Origin: Cyanobium gracile_A
Lineage (GTDB): Bacteria > Cyanobacteriota > Cyanobacteriia > PCC-6307 > Cyanobiaceae
Direction of reading: 5' to 3'
Assembly: GCF_034931305.1 (NCBI RefSeq)
Contig: NZ_JAYGHY010000036.1
Coordinates: 1-27,149, forward strand
DNA length: 27,149 nucleotides
Within the stretch, counting starts at the first letter, position 1. Each line of letters opens with the position of its first letter. The notes under the pieces were generated by a model. The model was not told the DNA's origin, ran no database searches, and saw nothing but the letters and a program-made list of their open reading frames with translations. Below, piece by piece: positions 1 through 6,798 of the stretch. Position numbers and translations under genes: made by a program.

Positions 1-2
1 CC

Positions 3-590
3 GCTGAGGCAGGGGCGGCCGGTGCCTCGCCGTTCCCGGAGCTCCCCCTGCTGCGGGAGCAGTTGCTCACCTGGCAGGGCCGGCTGGCCGAGCACCAGGG
101 GCCGCTCTATGCCGAAGCCACGGCCGGCGGGGCCGCCCCCCTGCTGCAGGGGCAGCTCTTCCCGATGGCGGCCGACCCTGGCGATCCCGCCGCGGTGGCG
201 CGCCGCTTCGATCCCCTCCGCCTCAGTCCCCAGAGCCTCTCCTTCTGGCGCTGGCCCCGGCTGCCCCAGCGCGGGGCGGCCCTCTACCTGGTGATGGACC
301 GTCCGCCCCAGCTGCCTGTGCCGTTACTGCTCTACGTCGGCGAGACGGGGCGGGCCGACCAGCGTTGGAAGGGAGACCACGACTGCAAGGGGTACCTGGC
401 CGCCTATGGCGAGGCGCTGGCCCGGGTGGGGCTCCAGGCGCGGCCGAGCATCCGCTTCTGGAGCGACGTGCCGGCGGCGGTCTCCCCGCGCCGGGCCCTG
501 GAGCAGGCCCTGATCCGGCGCTGGCTGCCCCCGTTCAACAAGGAGACCCGGGAGCGTTGGGCCACGCCGTTCACGGCCGACCCCGCCTGA
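3..590 (+). CDS. GIY-YIG-like nuclease family protein, 5' end outside window
   Basis: The reading frame is open from the left edge of the window with no stop, so the gene is probably cut at its 5' end. A TTG at position 63 is the only in-window candidate start before the conserved part. The C-terminal half carries a GIY-YIG-like core: a hydrophobic strand, then YVGETGRADQRW, then a helix-rich tail with an arginine-rich RRALEQALIRRW segment and a PPFNKE motif. In GIY-YIG proteins the final asparagine/glutamate region lies near the active site. The long proline- and alanine-rich N-terminal part is not recognised. Such stand-alone GIY-YIG proteins are known from cyanobacteria but their substrate is unknown to me. 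Nuclease activity is inferred from the fold only. It ends 48 bases before pepA on the same strand. Confidence 0.7.
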   Translation, partial: AEAGAAGASPFPELPLLREQLLTWQGRLAEHQGPLYAEATAGGAAPLLQGQLFPMAADPGDPAAVARRFDPLRLSPQSLSFWRWPRLPQRGAALYLVMDRPPQLPVPLLLYVGETGRADQRWKGDHDCKGYLAAYGEALARVGLQARPSIRFWSDVPAAVSPRRALEQALIRRWLPPFNKETRERWATPFTADPA

Positions 591-609
591 GGGGCAGGGC
601 CAGGCTGGC

Positions 610-615
610 TACGAT
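610..615 (+). promoter_or_regulatory. Possible -10 box for pepA
   Basis: TACGAT, a 4/6 match to TATAAT, lies 23 bases upstream of the pepA start in the short gap after the GIY-YIG gene. No good -35 box is visible about 17 bases further upstream. It would give a very short leader. This is a weak, context-based call. Confidence 0.25.
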
Positions 616-638
616 CACGGGTCGCCTGCGCTGGGTCC

Positions 639-2141
639 ATGGAGTTTCGCTGTCTTGCCGTCACCCCTGCCGTCACTGGTGCTCTCAAGGAGACCTGGGC
701 GGGTGACACCCTGGTGGTGGGCCTGTTCGCCCCCGCCGCGGGCAGCGGTCGGGCCCTGGCCGAAGAGCTGGTGGGCGAGGGCTTTGAAGCCTTGCTGCAG
801 CGCCGCCGCTTCGAGGCCAAGCCCGGCCAGACCATCACCCTGGAGCGGCCGGGTGGCTCCCCGGCCAGCCTGATCCTGGTGGGCCTGGGGGATCCGGCCG
901 ACTTCGGCCTCGAGGCCCTGCGCAAGACCAGTGCCGAAGCGGCCCGCAGTGCCGCCGCCGCCGGTGCCGTGGAGCTCGGTCTCTGGCTTCCGGTGGAGGG
1001 GCTGGAGCCGGCGGTGGCCGCCGCCGCCATGGCCGAAGCGGTGCGGCTCGGGCTCTATGCCGACCAGCGCTTCAAAAGCGAGACCGAACCCCCGTCCCTT
1101 CCCTCCCTGGTGAGCCTGCTCGGCGTTGCGCCAGGGGCCGAGGCGGGCCTGGCCCATGTGGCGGCCACCTGCAGCGGTGTGGAACTGGCCCGGCGGCTGG
1201 TGGCGGCACCGCCCAACAAGGCGACCCCCCAGTCCCTGGCCGATGAGGCCGCCGCCATCGCCGACGCCTTCGGCCTCGAGCTCAAGGTGCTGGAGCGGGA
1301 CGACTGCGAGGCCCTGGGCATGGGGGCCTACCTGGGGGTGGCCCAGGGCTCAGACCTGCCCCCCAAGTTCATCCATCTCACCTACCGGCCCGCCGGCGAG
1401 GTGACGCGGCGTGTGGTGCTGGTGGGCAAGGGGCTCACCTTTGATTCCGGCGGCTACAACCTCAAGACGGCCGGCTCCCAGATCGAGATGATGAAGTACG
1501 ACATGGGCGGCAGCGCCGCCGTGCTCGGGGCCGCCCGCGCCATCGCCGAAATCCGGCCCGCCGGCCTGGAGGTGCACGTGATCGTGGCCAGCTGCGAAAA
1601 CATGATCAGCGGCGGCGCCATCCACCCGGGTGATGTGCTCACCGCCTCCAACGGCAAGACCATCGAGATCAACAACACCGATGCGGAGGGGCGGCTCACC
1701 CTGGCCGATGCCCTCGTCTATGCCTGCGGCCTGGAACCGGATGCCATCGTCGATCTGGCCACCCTCACCGGGGCCTGCGTGATCGCCCTCGGCGAGGAGA
1801 TCGCCGGGCTCTGGTCCCCCAGTGACGGCCTGGCCGAGGCCCTGCTCACTGCCGGCAACGCCGGCGGTGAGTCCTTCTGGCGCATGCCCCTGCGCTCCTC
1901 CTACAAAAAGGGGCTCAAGAGCCACATCGCCGACCTGAAGAACACCGGTCCGCGGCCGGGGGGCTCCATCACCGCCGCCCTCTTCCTGCAGGACTTCGTG
2001 ACCCGGGGGCTGCCCTGGGCCCACCTCGACATTGCCGGGACCGTCTGGAGCGACAAAGCCCGCGGGGAGGATCCGGCCGGGGCCACCGGCTTTGGGGTAC
2101 GCACGCTGGTGGCCTGGCTGGTGGCCGGTGCCGCCAGCTGA
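639..2141 (+). CDS. pepA: Leucyl aminopeptidase (M17 family, PepA)
   Basis: A 500-residue M17 cytosol aminopeptidase, which removes N-terminal residues from peptides using two metal ions in a hexameric cytoplasmic enzyme. The signature block is intact: K264 and D269 in VGKGLTFDSGG, D288 in KYDMGGSAAV, and D348, E350 and R352 in the family signature NTDAEGRLTLADAL. These correspond to the metal ligands and catalytic lysine/arginine of the family. The N-terminal third is the variable macrodomain-like region. Length is normal for PepA. The ATG at 639 gives an N-terminus MEFRCLAVTP that fits the family. It follows the GIY-YIG gene by 48 bases and precedes a small membrane protein gene on the same strand, so it may be the head of a two-gene transcript. 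Confidence 0.96.
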   Translation: MEFRCLAVTPAVTGALKETWAGDTLVVGLFAPAAGSGRALAEELVGEGFEALLQRRRFEAKPGQTITLERPGGSPASLILVGLGDPADFGLEALRKTSAEAARSAAAAGAVELGLWLPVEGLEPAVAAAAMAEAVRLGLYADQRFKSETEPPSLPSLVSLLGVAPGAEAGLAHVAATCSGVELARRLVAAPPNKATPQSLADEAAAIADAFGLELKVLERDDCEALGMGAYLGVAQGSDLPPKFIHLTYRPAGEVTRRVVLVGKGLTFDSGGYNLKTAGSQIEMMKYDMGGSAAVLGAARAIAEIRPAGLEVHVIVASCENMISGGAIHPGDVLTASNGKTIEINNTDAEGRLTLADALVYACGLEPDAIVDLATLTGACVIALGEEIAGLWSPSDGLAEALLTAGNAGGESFWRMPLRSSYKKGLKSHIADLKNTGPRPGGSITAALFLQDFVTRGLPWAHLDIAGTVWSDKARGEDPAGATGFGVRTLVAWLVAGAAS

Positions 2142-2187
2142 AGGTTGAGGCCTAGGTTTGCTTCCAGACCAGACAACACATCGCTCC

Positions 2188-2463
2188 ATGGCCGTTCACA
2201 AGATCCGCTGGTACGTGAAGGCCCAGCTCGGTGTGCTCCTGCTCCCTGCCGGCCTCTGCCTGTTCGGGGAGGGGGTGATTCGTAAGGGTATCCAGACCTG
2301 GTCGGCCCTGGCGGCTTCAGCTGATCAGGGGCAGACGTTGCCGGAGGCCGGTCCCTGGGTCTGGTACGGCGCCCTGGGGCTGATCCTGATCAATGCGGGT
2401 GTGGGTCTGATGATCGAGAGCGGCCTGTTGCGTGGCTACCCCCGCACCCCGCCCCGGGTCTGA
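2188..2463 (+). CDS. Small two-helix membrane protein, unknown function
   Basis: A 91-residue protein, not recognised. An in-frame TTG at 2158 exists, but the ATG at 2188 is preferred because it is followed by a basic stretch (HKIRWYVK) typical of a cytoplasmic N-terminus before a membrane helix. Two hydrophobic segments are visible, about residues 13-30 and 58-78, separated by a polar loop containing TLPEAGPW. This suggests an inner-membrane or thylakoid hairpin with both ends in the cytoplasm. It starts 46 bases after pepA on the same strand and ends 9 bases before the convergent gene at 2473. No catalytic motif is present. Such small membrane proteins are common lineage-specific genes in picocyanobacteria. 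Confidence 0.7.
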   Translation: MAVHKIRWYVKAQLGVLLLPAGLCLFGEGVIRKGIQTWSALAASADQGQTLPEAGPWVWYGALGLILINAGVGLMIESGLLRGYPRTPPRV

Positions 2464-2472
2464 GGCTCAGAC

Positions 2473-2676
2473 TCAGACCGCCACCGGCTCGGTGTCCCCC
2501 CTGCCGGGCAGGGGGATGTGCAGCTCGGCGGGAGATTCCAGGCGATGGATCTGCCAGGTGGCCTTCTCACCACAGCTGGCCTGCAGCTTGTCGAGGTCGT
2601 CGGACGCCTGCCTGGGGCTCGCATAGGGCCCGATGTGGCGCGTCTGCAGACCGTCACGGATGGTCAGCAGATACAT
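2473..2676 (-). CDS. Small conserved-looking protein, unknown function
   Basis: A 67-residue soluble protein beginning MYLLTIRDGLQTRHIGPYAS. The frame extends further upstream, but the ATG at 2676 is preferred because GGAGGG lies about 8 bases before it, one of the clearest Shine-Dalgarno sequences in this window. It has a strand-rich start (YLLTIRDG, TRHIGPYA), a helix (RQASDDLDKLQASC) and a strand (ATWQIHRL). That pattern resembles the small alpha/beta hypothetical proteins common in marine Synechococcus. No function can be assigned. It lies 99 bases downstream of msrA on the same strand and is convergent with the small membrane protein gene. It may be the last gene of the envelope block or transcribed on its own. 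Confidence 0.65.
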   Translation of the reverse strand: MYLLTIRDGLQTRHIGPYASPRQASDDLDKLQASCGEKATWQIHRLESPAELHIPLPGRGDTEPVAV

Positions 2677-2775
2677 ACAGAGGCCCTCCCGTCGTGTGCC
2701 AAACGCTAGGGCATTCTTCGGGGTCGCGACAGGGTGGAAAAGCACCGTGTCTGCATCTTTTTGGCCGGATTCGGC

Positions 2776-3402
2776 TCAGCTGCCCTGCCAGCGCTGACGG
2801 CTGCGGGCCCGCTGACCCCAGACCGTGTCCAGGCGCCGGTCGCGCCCACAGGACCAGCGGTAGTAGTTGTACCGGACGCCATTGCGCTTGGCGTAGTTCT
2901 GGTGGTACCCCTCCGCCGGCCAGAACTTGGCCAGGGGCCGGATCGCCACCTTGAGTGCGGCCGCCGGCTTGCCCAGCTCCCGGGCTGCCGCGACCAGGCT
3001 GTTGCGGGCCTCCACGGCCTGGTTGGCGCTGGTGGTGAAGATCACCGGCCGGTAGGAATCGCCGCGGTCGCAGAACTGACCGCCGCCGTCGAGGGGGTCG
3101 ATGTTGCGCCAGTAGGCCCGCAGCAGGGTCTCGTAGCGGATTTCGGTGTTGTCGAAGCGCACCCGCACCACCTCCTGATGGCCACTTCCCCCAGCCGAGA
3201 CCTGTTTGTAGGTGGGGTTGGCGCTTTTGCCACCGCTGTAGCCGCTCTCCACGTTCAGGACGCCGGGGAGCTCCTCCAGATCGTGCTCCAGGCACCAGAA
3301 ACAACCTCCCGCCAGAACGGCCTCCTCCGTGGCTGCCAGGGCGGGAGCCACCGGCGCCCCCAGGGCGAGCAGCAGCCCCAGCAGCAGCGCGATCAGTCGC
3401 AT
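2776..3402 (-). CDS. msrA: Peptide methionine-S-sulfoxide reductase with signal peptide
   Basis: A 208-residue MsrA, which reduces methionine-S-sulfoxide in oxidised proteins. The catalytic motif GCFWC is at residues 33-37 with nucleophile C34. Further family landmarks are SGYSGG, the GHQEVVRVRFD block and YHQNY. Additional cysteines in QFCDRGDSY and RWSCGRD could serve as resolving residues. The first 24 residues form a typical Sec signal peptide: a positive start, a leucine-rich core LIALLLGLLLALG, and ALA before ATEE. The enzyme is therefore probably periplasmic or lumenal rather than cytoplasmic. It starts 11 bases after the lpxB stop on the same strand, placing it in the lipid A/Omp85 block. 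That position supports a role in repairing envelope proteins, which is an inference. Confidence 0.93.
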   Translation of the reverse strand: MRLIALLLGLLLALGAPVAPALAATEEAVLAGGCFWCLEHDLEELPGVLNVESGYSGGKSANPTYKQVSAGGSGHQEVVRVRFDNTEIRYETLLRAYWRNIDPLDGGGQFCDRGDSYRPVIFTTSANQAVEARNSLVAAARELGKPAAALKVAIRPLAKFWPAEGYHQNYAKRNGVRYNYYRWSCGRDRRLDTVWGQRARSRQRWQGS

Positions 3403-3413
3403 GGCGTGTGTCC

Positions 3414-4592
3414 CTAGAACGGTTCGAGGATCGCCGTCGCTGCCCGGCGGGTGACGCCCGGCTCCCCCAGCTTCTGACGTAGCCGAACGTAGCCCTCCTG
3501 CACCCGCTCCCGAGCCCCGGTGGCGGGATCGAACAGGGGCAGCAGGGCCGCCAGGATGGCGTCCGGGGTGAAGTCGTCCTGCAGCAGTTCCGGCACGAGC
3601 CGTTCACCGAGCACCAGGTTCACCGGAGAAATGTGCGCCACATTGAAGTGGATCACATGTTTGGCGAGGAACGCCGTGGGCCGGCTCACCCGATAGCCGG
3701 TCACCTGGGGCACCCCCCGCAGGGCCAGTTCCAGGTTGGCGGTGCCGGACTTGGTCAGGGCGGCATCGGCCGCAGCACAGAGCAGGGGCCGCAGGGCATC
3801 GGCCTCACCGGCCGGAATCACCCGCACCGCGGTGGCGCCGGCCCCCTGCATGGTCCCGGTAAGGACCGCCTCGAACCCGGGCAATCCAGCCGGCAGCAGC
3901 ACCTGCAGATCGGGCCGCTGCCGCTGCAGCTTGGCCACCGCCTCGGCCATGGGCGGCAGCACGTAGCGCAGCTCCTGCCGCCGCGAGGCGGGCAGCATCA
4001 GCAACACCGGTGCCTCCTGGGGCAGGCCCAGTTGCTGGCGGGCCTCCTGGCGCGAGGGTCGCTGCTGCAGGGTGTCGATCAGGGGATGGCCCACCCAGGT
4101 GACCTGGGCGCCCCGTTCGGCGTAGAAGCTGGCCTCCTCCGGGAAGATCGCCAGGATCCGATCGGTGAAGCCGATCAGCCGGGTGGTGCCGCCGTCGCCG
4201 AGGCTGAAGGCCCATTCCTGGGGGGCGATGTAGTACGTGATGGGCACATCGGGGTAGAGCCGCCGCAGGCGCAGACCCAGGTTCACATTCGCCCCCATGT
4301 AATCGATCAGCACCACCGCATCCGGAGGGTGCAGCCGCAGCCAGCGGCGCACCCGGGCCTGCAGCTTGAGGGTGGGAATCACCAGGGGGATCGGTTCCCA
4401 CAGGCCGATGGCCCCGAGCTTGGTGGTGTCCGCCAGGAGCTGGGCGCCGGCCCGCTCCATCCGACTGCCCCCGAGGGCCACCACCTCAAGGGGCAGGCAA
4501 CGGCGGGCCGCCTCTTCGTGCAGGGCCTTGACCAGCAGGGAACCCTGCAGATCACCGGAGACCTCTCCGGTGCTGACCAGGAGTCGCACCAT
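3414..4592 (-). CDS. lpxB: Lipid-A-disaccharide synthase
   Basis: A 392-residue LpxB, the GT19 glycosyltransferase that joins UDP-2,3-diacylglucosamine and lipid X to form the lipid A disaccharide at the inner membrane. The N-terminus VRLLVSTGEVSGDLQG is the family signature. Further landmarks are VVALGGSRMERAG, LIDYMGANVNLGLRLR, YYIAPQEWAF, VTWVGHPLIDTL and the C-terminal donor-site region LTKSGTANLELALRGVPQVTGYR. The ATG at 4592 is chosen over the upstream in-frame start because it overlaps the lpxA stop by one base (TGATG), indicating translational coupling. Length is normal for the family. It is followed 11 bases later by msrA. Confidence 0.96.
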   Translation of the reverse strand: MVRLLVSTGEVSGDLQGSLLVKALHEEAARRCLPLEVVALGGSRMERAGAQLLADTTKLGAIGLWEPIPLVIPTLKLQARVRRWLRLHPPDAVVLIDYMGANVNLGLRLRRLYPDVPITYYIAPQEWAFSLGDGGTTRLIGFTDRILAIFPEEASFYAERGAQVTWVGHPLIDTLQQRPSRQEARQQLGLPQEAPVLLMLPASRRQELRYVLPPMAEAVAKLQRQRPDLQVLLPAGLPGFEAVLTGTMQGAGATAVRVIPAGEADALRPLLCAAADAALTKSGTANLELALRGVPQVTGYRVSRPTAFLAKHVIHFNVAHISPVNLVLGERLVPELLQDDFTPDAILAALLPLFDPATGARERVQEGYVRLRQKLGEPGVTRRAATAILEPF

Positions 4593-5413
4593 CAGCGCTG
4601 GGCCGGCAGCGGTCCGCGCCGGCCCGGCCCCACCGAGGCCTCCAGAAAGGCGCACAGTTCATCGGCTGCGGCCAGCAGGGGACGCTCCCGTGCCTGCCGC
4701 AGGGCGGCCGCCAGCACCAGATCGCTGCGGTAGATGAGGGTCCAGAGATCCTGCAGCTGGCGGAACTGGGCGCCATCATCGAGCTGGGCCACGCCGCTGC
4801 GCCGCAGCCCGACGCGGTTCAGGCCCCGGAGGCGGCCGGGATGGCCCTCCACCGTCATGAACGGGGGCACGTCGCGGTCGATGCGGCTCATGCCGCCCAC
4901 CATCGCCAGGCTGCCGATGTGGACGAACTGGTGGATGCCGAGAACGCCACCGATCACGGCCCGGTCCCCGATCACCACGTGGCCCGCCACCGCCACACCG
5001 TTGGCGATCACGATCCGGTCAGAGAGCTGGCAGTTGTGGCCGATGTGGCTGTAGGCCATCAGCAGGTTGCCGTTGCCCAGGACGGTGCTCTCCCCTTCGG
5101 CGGTGGCGCGGTTGATGGTGACGCACTCGCGGATCGTGTTCTCGTCCCCCATCACCACTTCGGTGGGGGCGCCGCCGTACTTGAGGTCCTGGGGCTCGAG
5201 GCCGATGCAGGCCCCCGGGAAGATCCGGTTGCCCTTGCCCATCCGCACCCGTCCGTCGATCACGACATGGGGACCGATGCGACTGCCCTCGCCGATCTCC
5301 ACCTCCGGACCGATGACCGAATAGGGGCCGATCTCCACTCCTGGGGCCAGCCGGGCCCGGGGATCGACCAGGGCCGTGGGATGCACGGATGTCGTCATGG
5401 CAGTACTCGACAT
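4592..5413 (-). CDS. lpxA: UDP-N-acetylglucosamine acyltransferase
   Basis: A 273-residue LpxA, the first enzyme of lipid A synthesis, transferring a 3-hydroxyacyl chain from acyl carrier protein to the 3-OH of UDP-GlcNAc. Imperfect hexapeptide repeats (VEIGPYSVIGPEVEIGEGS and onward) form the left-handed beta-helix. The catalytic histidine is H126 in YSHIGHNC. GIHQFVHIGSLAMVGGMSRIDRDVPPF and EGHPGRLRGLN are diagnostic of LpxA rather than LpxD. The helical C-terminus follows. Two starts are possible: ATG at 5413, four bases after the fabZ stop, or ATG at 5398 (MTTSVHPTA). Neither has a strong ribosome binding site. I list the longer form because of the close spacing to fabZ. It is coupled to lpxB by a one-base overlap. 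Confidence 0.95.
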   Translation of the reverse strand: MSSTAMTTSVHPTALVDPRARLAPGVEIGPYSVIGPEVEIGEGSRIGPHVVIDGRVRMGKGNRIFPGACIGLEPQDLKYGGAPTEVVMGDENTIRECVTINRATAEGESTVLGNGNLLMAYSHIGHNCQLSDRIVIANGVAVAGHVVIGDRAVIGGVLGIHQFVHIGSLAMVGGMSRIDRDVPPFMTVEGHPGRLRGLNRVGLRRSGVAQLDDGAQFRQLQDLWTLIYRSDLVLAAALRQARERPLLAAADELCAFLEASVGPGRRGPLPAQR

Positions 5414-5417
5414 CGCG

Positions 5418-5921
5418 TCAGTCCACGAGCGAGAACATCAGCTCGCCCGAGCAGACCCGCTCGCCATCGACCGTGGCGGTGGCGTGCACCTTGCCGAAGC
5501 GTTTGCGCTTGAGGCTGAGCAATTCGCAGGTGATCAGGAGCTGGTCGCCGGGCACCACGGGCCGGCGGAAGCGCACACCGTCGATGCCCGCGAAGACGAA
5601 CAGGCCCTTGGGCAGATCGGGCATCTGGGTGACGATCAGGCCTCCCACCTGGGCCATGGCCTCGACGATCAGCACGCCGGGCATCAGCGGTCGGCCGGGG
5701 AAATGGCCCTGGAACTGCGGTTCGTTGAAGGTGACGTTCTTGAGCGCCACCGCCCGCTTGCCGGGGACGTACTCCACCACCCGATCCACCAGGGCGAAGG
5801 GATAGCGATGGGGGAGCAGGTTGAGGATCTGTTCGCTGCTGAGCACCACGGCCCGTGCCGCATCGGCGTCGGGGCAGGCCGCCGTGGCGGCCTCAGGAGC
5901 GGCGGAAGGAAGAACGGTCAA
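5418..5921 (-). CDS. fabZ: (3R)-hydroxyacyl-ACP dehydratase FabZ
   Basis: A hot-dog fold dehydratase of about 167 residues that removes water from 3-hydroxyacyl-ACP in fatty acid elongation. LLPHRYPFALVDRV, then the catalytic histidine H73 in FQGHFPGRPLMPG and the catalytic glutamate E87 in LIVEAMAQVGG, identify it. The 14-residue spacing of H and E matches the family. The frame runs far back into lpxC, so the start must be inferred. I choose TTG at 5921, four bases after the lpxC stop. A GTG at 5849 would give 143 residues, closer to the minimum FabZ core. No ATG is available in the plausible region. FabZ and LpxA compete for the same hydroxyacyl-ACP pool, which explains the clustering. Confidence 0.93.
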   Translation of the reverse strand: MTVLPSAAPEAATAACPDADAARAVVLSSEQILNLLPHRYPFALVDRVVEYVPGKRAVALKNVTFNEPQFQGHFPGRPLMPGVLIVEAMAQVGGLIVTQMPDLPKGLFVFAGIDGVRFRRPVVPGDQLLITCELLSLKRKRFGKVHATATVDGERVCSGELMFSLVD

Positions 5922-5925
5922 GGAA

Positions 5926-6798
5926 TCAGTGGGTCGGTACGGGCACGGGCAGGCGGGACGCCTGGGCCGCAAGGGCCGCGGCCATGGCGGTGTGCAGGCC
6001 ATGGGAACCGCGGTAGGCGAAGACGTGGGCCCTGGGCAGGCCCACCAACGCCAGATCTCCCAGCAGGTCCAGCAGCTTATGGCGCACCGGTTCGTCGCCG
6101 AAGCGCAGCGGCGGATTGACCCAGCCGTCGCCGTCACAGACCAGGGCATTGTCGAGGGCACCGCCGCGGATCAGGCCCGCGGCCAGCAACTGCTCCACCT
6201 GCTCCCGGAAGCCGAAGGTGCGGGCCGGGGCGATCTCCGCAACGAAGCGCTCGGGGGTGAGATCCAAGGCGTAGAGCTGGCGGCCGATGGCCGCCTGGGG
6301 AAAGTCGATGGCCGCCGCCAGGCGCAGCCGGTCGGCCGGTAGGGCCACCACAAAGCTCTGACCCTGCTGGAGGGTGAGGGGCAGGGCCGGCAAGGGGGGC
6401 TCAAGGCGCTCCCCCCGGCAGCTGATCCCCGCCTCGCCGATCGCTTCGACCCAGGGAAGCCCCGAGCCGTCCAGAAGGGGGATCTCCTCCCCGTCCACCA
6501 ACAGCTCCGCCTGGCTGACGCCGGTGCCGGCGAGGGCCGCCAGCAGGTGCTCCACCGTGGCCAGGCGCCGATCGCCGAGCTGCAGGCAGGTGCAGAGGCG
6601 GGTGTCGCTCACCTGGTCGGGCCCCAGCCGCTCCAGGGGGCGTTGCGGGGCGTCCAGCCAGCCCAGCCAGTAGCCAGGACGCTCCGAAGGGCCGAGGCGG
6701 ACCCGCGAAACGGCTCCGCTGTGCAGGCCGACCCCGGTGCGCTCGACAGAGGCGCTGAGGGTCCAGGCCTGGCGGTAGTCGCTGGGCCAGCTGGTCAC
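5926..6798 (-). CDS. lpxC: UDP-3-O-acyl-N-acetylglucosamine deacetylase
   Basis: A 290-residue LpxC, the zinc enzyme that catalyses the committed step of lipid A synthesis. Zinc ligands are visible as H84 in TVEHLLAAL and H240 with D244 in HKLLDLLGDL. The catalytic histidine is H266 in RGSHGLH. These align with H79, H238, D242 and H265 of the Aquifex enzyme. TGVGLHSG near the N-terminus is also typical. The start is taken as GTG at 6798, which overlaps the bamA stop by one base (TAGTG) and is preceded by GGAAG at suitable spacing. The longer frame upstream would lie inside bamA. It is followed by fabZ with a four-base gap. Confidence 0.95.
   Translation of the reverse strand: MTSWPSDYRQAWTLSASVERTGVGLHSGAVSRVRLGPSERPGYWLGWLDAPQRPLERLGPDQVSDTRLCTCLQLGDRRLATVEHLLAALAGTGVSQAELLVDGEEIPLLDGSGLPWVEAIGEAGISCRGERLEPPLPALPLTLQQGQSFVVALPADRLRLAAAIDFPQAAIGRQLYALDLTPERFVAEIAPARTFGFREQVEQLLAAGLIRGGALDNALVCDGDGWVNPPLRFGDEPVRHKLLDLLGDLALVGLPRAHVFAYRGSHGLHTAMAAALAAQASRLPVPVPTH

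Noticed and set aside
2757..2761. TTTTT run near the msrA end as a terminator
   Set aside because: The preceding bases form only a 4-base stem too far from the T-run, and on the msrA strand there is no T-run after a hairpin.
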